Source: Prevotella sp.
GTDB lineage: Bacteria; Bacteroidota; Bacteroidia; Bacteroidales; Bacteroidaceae
DNA: 64,000 bases
Assembly: GCA_017458125.1 (NCBI GenBank)
Contig: JAFTGB010000072.1
Coordinates: 1-64,000, forward strand
Direction of reading: 5' to 3'
The notes beneath the pieces were generated by a model. It ran no database searches, was not told the origin of the DNA, and saw only the letters and a program-made list of their open reading frames with translations. How positions within the stretch are numbered: position 1 is the stretch's first letter; the number at the start of each line of letters is the position of its first letter. The translations under genes were made by a program, and so were the position numbers. Positions 7,548-15,560 of this stretch are shown in pieces.

Positions 7548-8471
7548 ATGAGCAATCAGAAGCCACGAACGATAGATGAACAAATCCGCCTACTCCGTTC
7601 AAGGGGTATGGCGTTTGACAATGAAGAGGAAGCCAAGCTGTGTCTAGCACACATCAGTTACTTCCGTTTGAAATACTATTGGACGGATATGCGAGACGAG
7701 GAAACAGAGCACGACTTTAAGGAAGGTGCTTTGTTTGACAATGTGATTGCCCGATACAACTTTGACCGCACTCTTCGGCTGATACTCTTTGATGCCATCG
7801 AGATTATAGAGGTGGCACTACGGGCTAAGATTATCAACCATCTTTCACAGGCAAAGTATAGCGGACTTTGGTACTTAGATGCTTCTCTCTTTGAACGTTC
7901 AGACTATTATGAGGATTTTGTGCTTGACCTCAAATATGAATTTGACCGTAGCACTGAGCCATTTGCCAAAGAATATATTGCAAAACACTCCAATTGGGAT
8001 TGGGAGTCAATGAATGGTGATAACCCTGATGCATGGATGATACTCGAAAGCGCAACCTTTGGTACACTCTCGAAGATGTATAAGAACTTGAAGAGCCAGT
8101 TACCTGAACGTGCTGCCATCGCCAACGACTTCGGACTGTATTCAGCAAAGGAGTTATCTAGTTGGCTGGAGGCCATTTCAGTGCTCCGCAATATCATTGC
8201 CCACCACTCACGCCTCTGGAACAGAAGCCTTGCCAAACAAGTGACCAATCCCAAAGGGCATCGTGACAAATGGTTGCAGAATCCTTTGACAGACAATCAG
8301 AAGAAGAAACCATACGGAGTTATTTCTGCCATGCTCTATCTCTGTAATGCCGTGTATCCTGACAACAAGATAAAGGAGAAACTGCTTGCCTTGATTGACA
8401 ACAACACAAGCATACCTTATTACAAATACGGATTCACGGGAGACTGGCGAAAGGAACCGATATGGCGGTAA
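7548..8471 (+). CDS. Abi_2/AbiF-type HEPN ribonuclease (abortive infection)
   Basis: A 307-residue Abi_2 (AbiD/AbiF) family protein, a predicted HEPN RNase that would act against cellular or phage RNA on infection. The N-terminus has the family opening (TIDEQIRLLRSRGM, then HISYFRLKYYW). The HEPN motif RX4H is intact as R214-N-I-I-A-H219, followed by HHSRLWN, typical of the family. RYNFDRTLRLILFDAIEIIEVALR (residues 70-93) is the other conserved block. Length is usual for the family. It follows a separate small structured RNA with promoter and terminator, and sits on the mobile accessory region. No antitoxin protein gene is adjacent. Confidence 0.9.
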   Translation: MSNQKPRTIDEQIRLLRSRGMAFDNEEEAKLCLAHISYFRLKYYWTDMRDEETEHDFKEGALFDNVIARYNFDRTLRLILFDAIEIIEVALRAKIINHLSQAKYSGLWYLDASLFERSDYYEDFVLDLKYEFDRSTEPFAKEYIAKHSNWDWESMNGDNPDAWMILESATFGTLSKMYKNLKSQLPERAAIANDFGLYSAKELSSWLEAISVLRNIIAHHSRLWNRSLAKQVTNPKGHRDKWLQNPLTDNQKKKPYGVISAMLYLCNAVYPDNKIKEKLLALIDNNTSIPYYKYGFTGDWRKEPIWR

Positions 8472-8495
8472 GCCCCGTAAATTGTATGTATAAGA

Positions 8496-8528
8496 TTTGG
8501 CGGTTTCAAATAAAAGTATTACCTTTGC
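8496..8528 (+). promoter_or_regulatory. Strong Bacteroidetes promoter downstream of abiF
   Basis: TTTG at 8496-8499, 20 bases, TACCTTTGC at 8520-8528. Both elements match consensus with ideal spacing. The start would be near 8531, at a structured region and 245 bases before the next gene. Confidence 0.8.
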
Positions 8529-8530
8529 CC

Positions 8531-8692
8531 CCGACAAAGAGCCATTGAAACAGGCTGGTGGCTCTGAGTCGGGAGTTCTTTGATAAGCAAATCGCGGCAG
8601 AATGAGGAAATGAGAACCGTTGCCAGTTCGTAACCCTAATTTTTCTCAATCCTTGGAACTGCCTTTATTTACAAAAGGTTTGCGATTTTATC
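8531..8692 (+). ncRNA. Candidate structured RNA between abiF and the methyltransferase
   Basis: After the promoter, a hairpin (CCCGAC 8530-8535 with GTCGGG 8568-8573; AGAGCCA 8538-8544 with TGGCTCT 8559-8565) is followed by nested stems: GATA and AAATCGC (8582-8595) with GCGATTT and TATC (8682-8692), GGCAG (8596-8600) with CTGCC (8659-8663), TGAGAA (8611-8616) with TTCTCA (8643-8648). No coding frame is evident. It could be an independent sRNA or a long leader. It fills most of the 303-base gap 8472-8774. No known class recognised. Confidence 0.5.
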
Positions 8693-8743
8693 CAAAGTTA
8701 CGAAATAAATATGAAATATAAGCGGTGTATTAAGAATTATTTG

Positions 8744-8752
8744 TATCTTTGC
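8744..8752 (+). promoter_or_regulatory. -7 element for the RNA methyltransferase gene
   Basis: TATCTTTGC, a full consensus match, 22 bases before the start codon at 8775. No clear -33 box at the expected place. Confidence 0.55.
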
Positions 8753-8774
8753 ACCACATTTACGCTTTTACATC

Positions 8775-10271
8775 ATGACACAACAATTTGAAATGATCGC
8801 CAAGACCTTTATGGGCCTGGAACCCGTTTTGGCGAAAGAACTGGCGCAGTTGGGCGCAGAGAACGTACAGACAGGACGCCGCATGGTGTCGTTCACAGGA
8901 GACAAAGAGATGATGTATCGCGCTAATTTCCAACTGCATACTGCCATCCGCATTCTGAAACCCATCAAACGCTTCAAGGCATTGTCGGCTGACGACGTCT
9001 ACGAGGGCATCAAAGCCGTCGACTGGTCGGAATACCTGACACTGGACAAGACCTTCGCCGTCGACTCCGTGGTGTTCAGCGACGAGTTCCGACACTCGAA
9101 GTTCGTGGCCTACAAGGTGAAGGATGCCATCGTCGACCAGTTCCGCGAGAAGACGGGCAAGCGGCCCAACATCAGCGTCACCAGCCCCGACATGCGGCTG
9201 CACATCCACATTGCCGACGTGGCACCGGGGAAGAGCGAGTGCACGCTGTGTCTCGACTCTACCGGCGAGAGCCTGCACCGCCGTGGCTACCGGCAGGAGT
9301 CGGTGGAGGCACCGCTCAACGAGGTGCTGGCAGCCGGCATGATTCTGATGACGGGATGGCAGGGCGAATGCGACTTCATCGACCCCATGTGCGGTAGCGG
9401 CACGCTGCTCATCGAGGCGGCACTCATTGCCCGCAACATGGCCCCGGGACTCTTCCGCAAGGAGTTCGCCTTCGAGAAATGGCCCGACTTCGACGCCGAC
9501 CTCTTCGACGAGATATACAACGACGACTCCAAGGAGCGGGAGTTCCACCACCACATCTACGGTTACGATGTCGATATCAAGGCGGTCAACACGGCACGCC
9601 TGAACGCCAAGGCTGCAGGACTGACCAAATACATCAGCGTGGCCGAGCAGGACTTCAAGGACTTCCAGCAGCCTAAAGAGAAGAGCATCATGGTGACCAA
9701 CCCGCCCTACGGCGAACGCATATCGACACCCGACCTCTTAGGCACATACAAGATGATTGGCGAGAGGCTGAAGCACCAGTTTACGGGCAACGACGCCTGG
9801 GTGCTCTCCTACCGCGAGGAGTGCTTCGAGCAGATTGGCCTGAAGCCCAGCATCAAGATTCCGCTCTACAACGGCAGCTTAGAGTGCGAGTTCCGCAAGT
9901 ACCAGATGTTCGACGGCAGGATGAGCGACTTCCGCTCTGAGGGCGGCATCGTCAAGACCGACGAAGAGAAGCGCCAGATGGCTGAAAAGCACCGTTTCCG
10001 CAAGGAGCGTGAGTTTAAGAAACGCCTGAGCGAGCAAGAGGAAAACGAGGATGGCGACATCCGCTCGTTTAAGTTCCACACCATGGAGGAACGCAAGCCT
10101 GGAAACGCCAGAAAGTCCGGTTTTTCCGGAAAGCCCGGAAAGTCTGGAAAGTTTGGGCAACATTCCGGATATTCCGGAAAACCAGGAAAGCCCCACAAAC
10201 CCTACGACCGCCGCTCCCCCCGCGATTTCGGCAAAAAAAACAACAGACGATTTGACGACGATGAAGATTAA
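8775..10271 (+). CDS. THUMP-domain class I RNA methyltransferase (RlmL/YpsC-like)
   Basis: A 498-residue S-adenosylmethionine-dependent RNA methyltransferase, probably for N2-guanosine in 23S rRNA as in the RlmL N-terminal half. Residues 1-60 are the ferredoxin-like and 60-160 the THUMP domain. Motif I reads DPMCGSGTLLIEAAL (around 199-213) and motif IV NPPYGER (around 315), the N6/N2 amino-methylase signature. It lacks the second RlmK-like domain of E. coli RlmL. The last 60 residues are a basic Gly/Lys/Ser-rich low-complexity tail with repeated SGKPGK units ending in an acidic DDDED, probably RNA-binding. It overlaps the next gene by 11 bases. The first gene with the high-GC composition of the core genome. 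Confidence 0.88.
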   Translation: MTQQFEMIAKTFMGLEPVLAKELAQLGAENVQTGRRMVSFTGDKEMMYRANFQLHTAIRILKPIKRFKALSADDVYEGIKAVDWSEYLTLDKTFAVDSVVFSDEFRHSKFVAYKVKDAIVDQFREKTGKRPNISVTSPDMRLHIHIADVAPGKSECTLCLDSTGESLHRRGYRQESVEAPLNEVLAAGMILMTGWQGECDFIDPMCGSGTLLIEAALIARNMAPGLFRKEFAFEKWPDFDADLFDEIYNDDSKEREFHHHIYGYDVDIKAVNTARLNAKAAGLTKYISVAEQDFKDFQQPKEKSIMVTNPPYGERISTPDLLGTYKMIGERLKHQFTGNDAWVLSYREECFEQIGLKPSIKIPLYNGSLECEFRKYQMFDGRMSDFRSEGGIVKTDEEKRQMAEKHRFRKEREFKKRLSEQEENEDGDIRSFKFHTMEERKPGNARKSGFSGKPGKSGKFGQHSGYSGKPGKPHKPYDRRSPRDFGKKNNRRFDDDED

Positions 10272-12447
10272 AACCCTGTTTCTGCTGCTCATCCTATCGC
10301 TCCCCGCTATGGCGCAAGACAAACTATTCACGCTGGAAGACCTGAACTTCGGCGGAAACAACTACCGTAACCTGCAGCCCAAGAACATGTGGCTGACGTG
10401 GTGGGGCGACCAGTTGGTGCGTACCGACGTGGAGGACTGCTTCCTCGTTGACAAGAAAACAGGGAAAGAGAAGCCGCTCTTCACCCTCGACGACATCAAC
10501 CAGTGGACCGGCGGTGACGACAACCGGCATGTGTCCGCCCTCTATGCGGCAACGTTCCCCTACCCTGACGAGCCAGTAGTGGCACTGAAGGGCAAGAAGG
10601 CATTCATGCTGATTGACTGGAAGAAGCACCAGGTGGTTTGGCAGGACAGCACCGCCACGCCGACGGCCAACGACTGGTGCCCGGCATCGAAGGCTACGGC
10701 CTACGTGAAAGACCAACAGCTCTTCGTGGCCGACGCACAGGGACAGCAGCACCAGCTGACCACCGACGGCTCACGCGACGTGGTGTACGCCTCGGCCGTG
10801 CACCGCAACGAGTTCGGCATCATGAAAGGCACCTTCTGGAGCCCTGACGGCCAGCAGTTAGCCTTCTACCGCATGGACCAGTCAATGGTCACCGACTACC
10901 CACAGGTCGACATCTTCCAGCGCAGTGCCACCTACGAGCCGGACAAATACCCCATGGCCGGCATGACGTCGCACCAGGTCACCGTAGGCGTCTACGACCT
11001 CCGCACACGCCGCACGGTGTACCTCAAGACACCCGCCGCAGTGTCCGACGCTTCTCCGTCGGACACCCCCGTCTACTTCACCAACATAGCCTGGGCGCCC
11101 GACGGCAAGACCATCTACATGCAGGAGCTGAACCGCGACCAGAACGACTGCCGACTGGTCAGCTACGACGCCACGACGGGCGAACGCCTGGCTGAACTGT
11201 GCCGCGAGACCAGCACCAAATACGTGGAGCCACTGAACCCCATCCTGTTCCTGCCGTGGGACAGCAGCAAGTTCATCATGCAGAGCCAGCGCGACGGCTA
11301 CAACCACCTCTACCTGTACCATAAGGATGGACGCCTCGTCCGCCAGCTCACCAGCGGCCCGTGGGTGGTGCAGGAGGTGCTGGGCTTCAACGTCAAGCAG
11401 AAGAGCATCGTCATCGCAGCCAACAAATACCACCCACTGCACCGCTGGCTATACAGCGTCAGCATAGCCAGCGGCAAAATGACGGAGCTGGTCAGCGCCG
11501 ACGGCGTGCACCGCGGCGAGCTGTCGGCTTCAGGCACATACCTCTATGACAAATGGAACAACCCCACCATGCCCCGCTGCATCGACGTGGTGAATATCTC
11601 AAAACTTAAAACTCAAGACACAAAACCCCAAGCCTGTCGCCTGCTGACCGCCGAAGACCCGTGGAAGGACTACAGCCAGCCCATCTTCGAGTGCGGCACC
11701 ATCAAGGCCGCCGACGGCGTGACCGACCTGTACTACCGCATGGTGAAGCCACACGACTTCGACCCCGACAAGAGCTACCCCACCGTCATCTACGTCTACG
11801 GCGGACCGCACGCCCACAACGTGGAGGCGTCGTGGCACTGGTACAGCCGCTCGTGGGAGACGTACATGGCACAGAAGGGCTACATCGTCTTCATCCTCGA
11901 CAACCGCGGTTCCGAAAACCGCGGCCGCGACTTCGAGCAGGTCACCTTCCGACAGTTGGGACAGGTGGAGATGCTGGACCAGATGAAAGGTGTGGACTTC
12001 CTGCGCTCGCTGCCCTACGTCGACATGCAGCGCTTAGGCGTACACGGCTGGTCGTTCGGCGGCTTCATGACCATCACACTCATGCTCAACCACCCCGACG
12101 TTTTCAAGGTGGGGGTGGCCGGAGGGCCTGTCATCGACTGGAAATGGTACGAGGTGATGTACGGCGAGCGATACATGGACACCCCGCAGCAGAACCCTGA
12201 AGGCTACGCCAAGACGAGCCTCATCAGCAAGGCCAGCAACCTGAAGGGCCGTCTGCAGATTATCACGGGCTATAACGACAACACCGTCGTGCCCCAGCAC
12301 TGCCTGTCGTTCCTCGATGCCTGCATCAAGGCCGGCACCCAGCCCGACTTCTTCGCCTACCCCGGCGAGGAGCACAACATGCGCGGCCACGCCAGCGTCC
12401 ACCTGCATGAGCGCATCACCCAATACTTCGAGGACTACCTGAGATAG
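10261..12447 (+). CDS. Dipeptidyl peptidase IV, S9B family
   Basis: A 728-residue secreted or periplasmic serine peptidase removing N-terminal dipeptides. The start is ATG 10261, overlapping the previous stop, because it gives a signal peptide (MKIKTLFLLLILSLPAMAQ). Residues 40-470 form the beta-propeller and the C-terminal 250 the alpha/beta hydrolase. The triad is visible: Ser598 in GWSFGG, Asp673 in GYNDN, His705 in EEHNMRGH. An odd point is an AT-rich, repeat-like stretch at 11592-11635 encoding SKLKTQDTKPQ in an otherwise GC-rich gene. Coupled to the methyltransferase by overlap only; no functional link known. Confidence 0.95.
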   Translation: MKIKTLFLLLILSLPAMAQDKLFTLEDLNFGGNNYRNLQPKNMWLTWWGDQLVRTDVEDCFLVDKKTGKEKPLFTLDDINQWTGGDDNRHVSALYAATFPYPDEPVVALKGKKAFMLIDWKKHQVVWQDSTATPTANDWCPASKATAYVKDQQLFVADAQGQQHQLTTDGSRDVVYASAVHRNEFGIMKGTFWSPDGQQLAFYRMDQSMVTDYPQVDIFQRSATYEPDKYPMAGMTSHQVTVGVYDLRTRRTVYLKTPAAVSDASPSDTPVYFTNIAWAPDGKTIYMQELNRDQNDCRLVSYDATTGERLAELCRETSTKYVEPLNPILFLPWDSSKFIMQSQRDGYNHLYLYHKDGRLVRQLTSGPWVVQEVLGFNVKQKSIVIAANKYHPLHRWLYSVSIASGKMTELVSADGVHRGELSASGTYLYDKWNNPTMPRCIDVVNISKLKTQDTKPQACRLLTAEDPWKDYSQPIFECGTIKAADGVTDLYYRMVKPHDFDPDKSYPTVIYVYGGPHAHNVEASWHWYSRSWETYMAQKGYIVFILDNRGSENRGRDFEQVTFRQLGQVEMLDQMKGVDFLRSLPYVDMQRLGVHGWSFGGFMTITLMLNHPDVFKVGVAGGPVIDWKWYEVMYGERYMDTPQQNPEGYAKTSLISKASNLKGRLQIITGYNDNTVVPQHCLSFLDACIKAGTQPDFFAYPGEEHNMRGHASVHLHERITQYFEDYLR

Positions 12448-12462
12448 TCAAACAACAAAACA

Positions 12463-12523
12463 CCCCACACATCCCGCACTTCCCACACTGGCAGTCAGTG
12501 CGGGAAGTGCGGGATGTGTGGGG
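12463..12523 (+). terminator. Long hairpin after the DPP IV gene
   Basis: Perfect 22-bp arms at 12463-12484 and 12502-12523, with an inner CACTG/CAGTG pair in the loop, followed by A6 rather than a T-run. It begins 15 bases after the stop. Probably a terminator or transcript-stabilising stem. Confidence 0.6.
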
Positions 12524-12576
12524 CAAAAAATTCATTACCTAAACATAATATATGCGCGCAGGCGAAAATATCAACC

Positions 12577-12608
12577 ATGTTACATGAGATAAATGTTACA
12601 TGAGATAA
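12577..12608. repeat. Two tandem 16-bp repeats
   Basis: ATGTTACATGAGATAA occurs at 12577-12592 and again at 12593-12608 with no spacer. It precedes the dispersed hairpin element in the gap 12448-13019. Confidence 0.85.
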
Positions 12609-12620
12609 AAAACAACAAAA

Positions 12621-12740
12621 AACAGTGCTATTTGTCTTACAAAAAAACAGCCTGCACCCACAACACCCGCGACACCCGCGACACTGGACGTCGGGTGTCG
12701 CGGGTGTTGTGGGTGCAGGCAAAAAAAATCATTCACTATA
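12621..12740. repeat. Dispersed hairpin element, copy A
   Basis: Perfect 29-bp arms at 12650-12678 and 12692-12720 built from CACCC/GCGAC words, with a 13-base loop. The left flank (AACAGTGCTATTTGT, then ACAAAAAAAC) and the right flank (AAAAAATCATTCACTAT) recur around a similar hairpin at 45451-45560, so flanks and stem belong to one repeated element. It is like a REP or MITE unit; no transposase is encoded. Confidence 0.75.
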
Positions 12741-12798
12741 TAGCACATTTTTTTCATCCAAAGACAGTTACTAAAAGTTACTACGCTCAGCATAAAAA

Positions 12799-12861
12799 TT
12801 CTGATGGTCAGAATTTTAATTCTGATGGCCAGAAATTCATTTCTGATGGTCAGGATTTCAA
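12799..12861. repeat. Three 21-bp tandem repeats
   Basis: Units starting TTCTGATGG at 12799, 12820 and 12841 are spaced exactly 21 bases; each contains TTCTGA-TGG-TCAGAA, itself a small palindrome. They lie just upstream of the serB promoter. Confidence 0.85.
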
Positions 12862-12933
12862 TTCTTTTTCAGTTCATAGCCGTTGCAGACAGTTGCGTCT
12901 GTTCGGCAATGAACAAAGTTTTCATCCGTTTCC

Positions 12934-12965
12934 TTGCGCAAATAGAAAAATATCGTTACCTTTGC
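12934..12965 (+). promoter_or_regulatory. serB promoter
   Basis: TTGC at 12934-12937, 19 bases, TACCTTTGC at 12957-12965. It gives a start near 12970, which excludes the in-frame ATG at 12804 as the translation start of serB. Confidence 0.8.
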
Positions 12966-13019
12966 AACATCAACAAAAGAGCTACTTCCGTGGCGCTTGA
13001 CGAACGAAATGAAAGGGTT

Positions 13020-14258
13020 ATGAAAGAGACTGTTGAAGAACAGATACTGGTGCGCATCACCGGACAGGACCGGCCAGGACTGACGGCCAGCATCATGGGC
13101 ATACTGGCTAAGTATGACGCACAGATACTGGACATCGGCCAGGCCGACATCCACTCCACCCTGTCGTTGGGCATTCTCATCCGTATGGACGACATGAAGT
13201 CGGGACTGGCTATGAAGGAACTGCTGTTCAAAGCCACCGAGTTAGGCGTCAACATCGGGTTCGCCCCCATCTCAGACGACGAGTACGAGGACTGGGTAGG
13301 CCATCAGGGCAAGAACCGCTACATCCTGATGGTGATGGGACGGCAGCTGGAGGCACGGCAGATAGAGGCTGCCACCCGCATACTGGCTGACCAGGGGCTG
13401 AACATCGACAGCATCCTGCGACTGACAGGCCGCAAGAGTATCAAGCAATTAGACAAGCATACACGGGCCTGCATCCAGTTCTCGCTGCGTGGCGAACCGG
13501 TGAACCGTCAGGAGATGCAGTCGAAGCTGATGAAGATTTCGCAGCAGATGGGCATAGACTTCTCATTCCAGCGCGACGACATGTTCCGCCGCATGCGGCG
13601 ACTGATTTGCTTCGACATGGACTCGACACTCATCCAGACGGAGTGTATCGACGAACTGGCCGAGCGCAACGGCGTGGGAGCCGAGGTGCGGGCCATCACC
13701 GAGAGTGCCATGCGTGGCGAGATAGACTTCAAGGAGAGCTTTACGCGGCGCGTGGCCCTGCTGAAGGGGCTGGATGTCAGCGTGATGCAGGACATAGCCG
13801 AGCACCTGCCCATCACCGAGGGTGTGGATCGTCTGATGAGTATCCTCAAGACCTGCGGCTACAAGATTGCCATCCTCAGCGGTGGCTTCACCTACTTCGG
13901 CGAGTACCTGCAGCGCCGCTACGGCATCGACTACGTCTACGCCAACGAACTGGAAATCGGCGAGGACGGCAAACTGACGGGCCGTTACGTGGGCGAGATT
14001 GTGGACGGCCACCGCAAGGCCGAGCTACTGAAACTCATTGCCCAGGTGGAGAAGGTGAACCTGGCACAGACCATCGCCGTGGGCGACGGTGCCAACGACC
14101 TGCCCATGATCAGCGAGGCCGGACTGGGCATCGCCTTCCACGCCAAGCCGCGCGTGGTGGCCAACGCCAAGCAGAGCATCAACACCATCGGACTGGACGG
14201 CGTACTCTACTTCCTCGGTTTCAAGGACTCTTACTTAGGTGACCAAGGGAAGCTGTAA
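13020..14258 (+). CDS. serB: Phosphoserine phosphatase with N-terminal ACT domains
   Basis: A 412-residue enzyme for the last step of serine synthesis, O-phosphoserine to serine. Start chosen at 13020 (MKETVEEQILVRITG), downstream of the promoter at 12934-12965. Residues 8-80 and 95-175 are two ACT-like domains (VRITGQDRPGLTASI opens the first), as in long SerB forms. The HAD phosphatase follows: motif I FDMDSTLIQ (Asp nucleophile), motif II ILSGGF, motif III/IV GDGANDLPMIS. Complete and without oddities. purD follows after 33 bases. Confidence 0.93.
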   Translation: MKETVEEQILVRITGQDRPGLTASIMGILAKYDAQILDIGQADIHSTLSLGILIRMDDMKSGLAMKELLFKATELGVNIGFAPISDDEYEDWVGHQGKNRYILMVMGRQLEARQIEAATRILADQGLNIDSILRLTGRKSIKQLDKHTRACIQFSLRGEPVNRQEMQSKLMKISQQMGIDFSFQRDDMFRRMRRLICFDMDSTLIQTECIDELAERNGVGAEVRAITESAMRGEIDFKESFTRRVALLKGLDVSVMQDIAEHLPITEGVDRLMSILKTCGYKIAILSGGFTYFGEYLQRRYGIDYVYANELEIGEDGKLTGRYVGEIVDGHRKAELLKLIAQVEKVNLAQTIAVGDGANDLPMISEAGLGIAFHAKPRVVANAKQSINTIGLDGVLYFLGFKDSYLGDQGKL

Positions 14259-14291
14259 GAATTGAGAGTTAAGAATTAAGACATAAATAAA

Positions 14292-15560
14292 ATGAAGTTA
14301 TTATTATTAGGCAGTGGCGGGCGCGAGCACGCACTGGCATGGAAGATTGCTCAGAGCAGCAAGTGCGAGAAGCTGTATATAGCACCTGGCAACGCCGGGA
14401 CAAGCAACTGTGGTGAAAATGTAGCGATGAAGGCCGACGACTTTGAGGCCGTCAAGCAGTTCTGCGTCGACAAGCAGATAGACATGGTGGTGGTAGGTCC
14501 CGAAGACCCGTTAGTCAAGGGTATCTACGACGACATGAAGGCCGACGAGCGGACAAAGCACATCCCCGTCATCGGTCCGTCGAAGGCCGGTGCCGTGTTA
14601 GAGGGGTCGAAGGACTTCGCCAAAGGTTTCATGCAGCGTCACCACATCCCCACTGCGCGCTACGAGACGTTCGACGGCGAGCACTTGCAGGAGGGGTTGG
14701 CATTTCTGGAGACATTAGAGGCACCCTACGTGCTGAAGGCCGACGGTCTGTGTGCCGGCAAGGGCGTGCTGATACTGCCCACATTAGACGAGGCAAAGCG
14801 TGAACTGAAAGAGATGCTTGGCGGCATGTTCGGCAACGCGTCGAGCCGTGTGGTCATCGAGGAGTTCCTGAGCGGCATCGAGTGCTCGGTCTTCGTGCTG
14901 ACCGACGGCGACCACTACAAGATACTGCCCGAGGCCAAGGACTACAAGCGCATCGGCGAGCATGACACCGGCCTGAACACCGGCGGCATGGGCAGCGTCT
15001 CGCCCGTACCTTTTGCCACCAAGGAATGGATGCAGAAGGTGGAAGACCGCATCATCCGTCCTACCGTGGAGGGACTGAAGCAGGAAGGCTTCCTTTACAA
15101 AGGCTTCATCTTCTTCGGACTCATCAACGTAAAGGGCGAGCCGATGGTCATCGAGTACAACTGTCGCATGGGCGACCCCGAGACGGAGACGGTGATGCTG
15201 CGCCTGAAGAGCGACATCATAGACCTGTTCGAAGGTGTGGCCGAGGGCAATCTGGACCAGCGCACCATCACATTCGACGAACGCGCTGCCGTCTGTGTCA
15301 TGCTGGTCAGCGGCGGCTATCCTGAGGCCTACCAGAAAGGCTATGCCATCAGTGGCATCGACCAGGTGGAGGGTTCCGTAGTCTTCCACGCCGGCACTGC
15401 CATGAAGGACGGTCAGGTGGTGACCAACGGCGGCCGCGTCATAGCCGTCTCGTCGTATGGCAAGGACAAGGCCGAAGCCTTGCAGAAGTCGTTCACCGAG
15501 GCACAAAAGATTCAGTTCACCGACAAGTATTTCCGCCGCGACATCGGCGCAGACCTGTAA
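14292..15560 (+). CDS. purD: Phosphoribosylamine-glycine ligase (GAR synthetase)
   Basis: A 422-residue ATP-grasp enzyme joining phosphoribosylamine and glycine in purine synthesis. It opens with the PurD signature [15 protein letters not shown], with [12 protein letters not shown] (near 60-75), the ATP-grasp lysine segment [13 protein letters not shown] (near 148) and [10 protein letters not shown] (near 285) all present. Length is normal. Its TAA stop is followed directly by the ATG of the next gene. Confidence 0.96.
   Translation: MKLLLLGSGGREHALAWKIAQSSKCEKLYIAPGNAGTSNCGENVAMKADDFEAVKQFCVDKQIDMVVVGPEDPLVKGIYDDMKADERTKHIPVIGPSKAGAVLEGSKDFAKGFMQRHHIPTARYETFDGEHLQEGLAFLETLEAPYVLKADGLCAGKGVLILPTLDEAKRELKEMLGGMFGNASSRVVIEEFLSGIECSVFVLTDGDHYKILPEAKDYKRIGEHDTGLNTGGMGSVSPVPFATKEWMQKVEDRIIRPTVEGLKQEGFLYKGFIFFGLINVKGEPMVIEYNCRMGDPETETVMLRLKSDIIDLFEGVAEGNLDQRTITFDERAAVCVMLVSGGYPEAYQKGYAISGIDQVEGSVVFHAGTAMKDGQVVTNGGRVIAVSSYGKDKAEALQKSFTEAQKIQFTDKYFRRDIGADL

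Noticed and set aside
8472-8774. tRNA or tmRNA in the gap
   Set aside because: No cloverleaf, CCA end or TPsiC arm could be found, though other structure is present.
9866-10361. Minus-strand frames across the methyltransferase tail
   Set aside because: Low-complexity complement of the Gly/Lys repeat; no independent evidence.
12799-12861. CRISPR-like array
   Set aside because: Only three units of 21 bp with no spacers and no cas genes.
12804-13019. N-terminal extension of serB from ATG 12804
   Set aside because: The promoter at 12934-12965 is downstream of that ATG and the region is made of 21-bp repeats; family alignment starts at 13020.
13607-14242. Plus-strand open frame overlapping serB in another frame
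   Set aside because: Arg/Ala-rich shadow of the phosphatase with no conserved motif.
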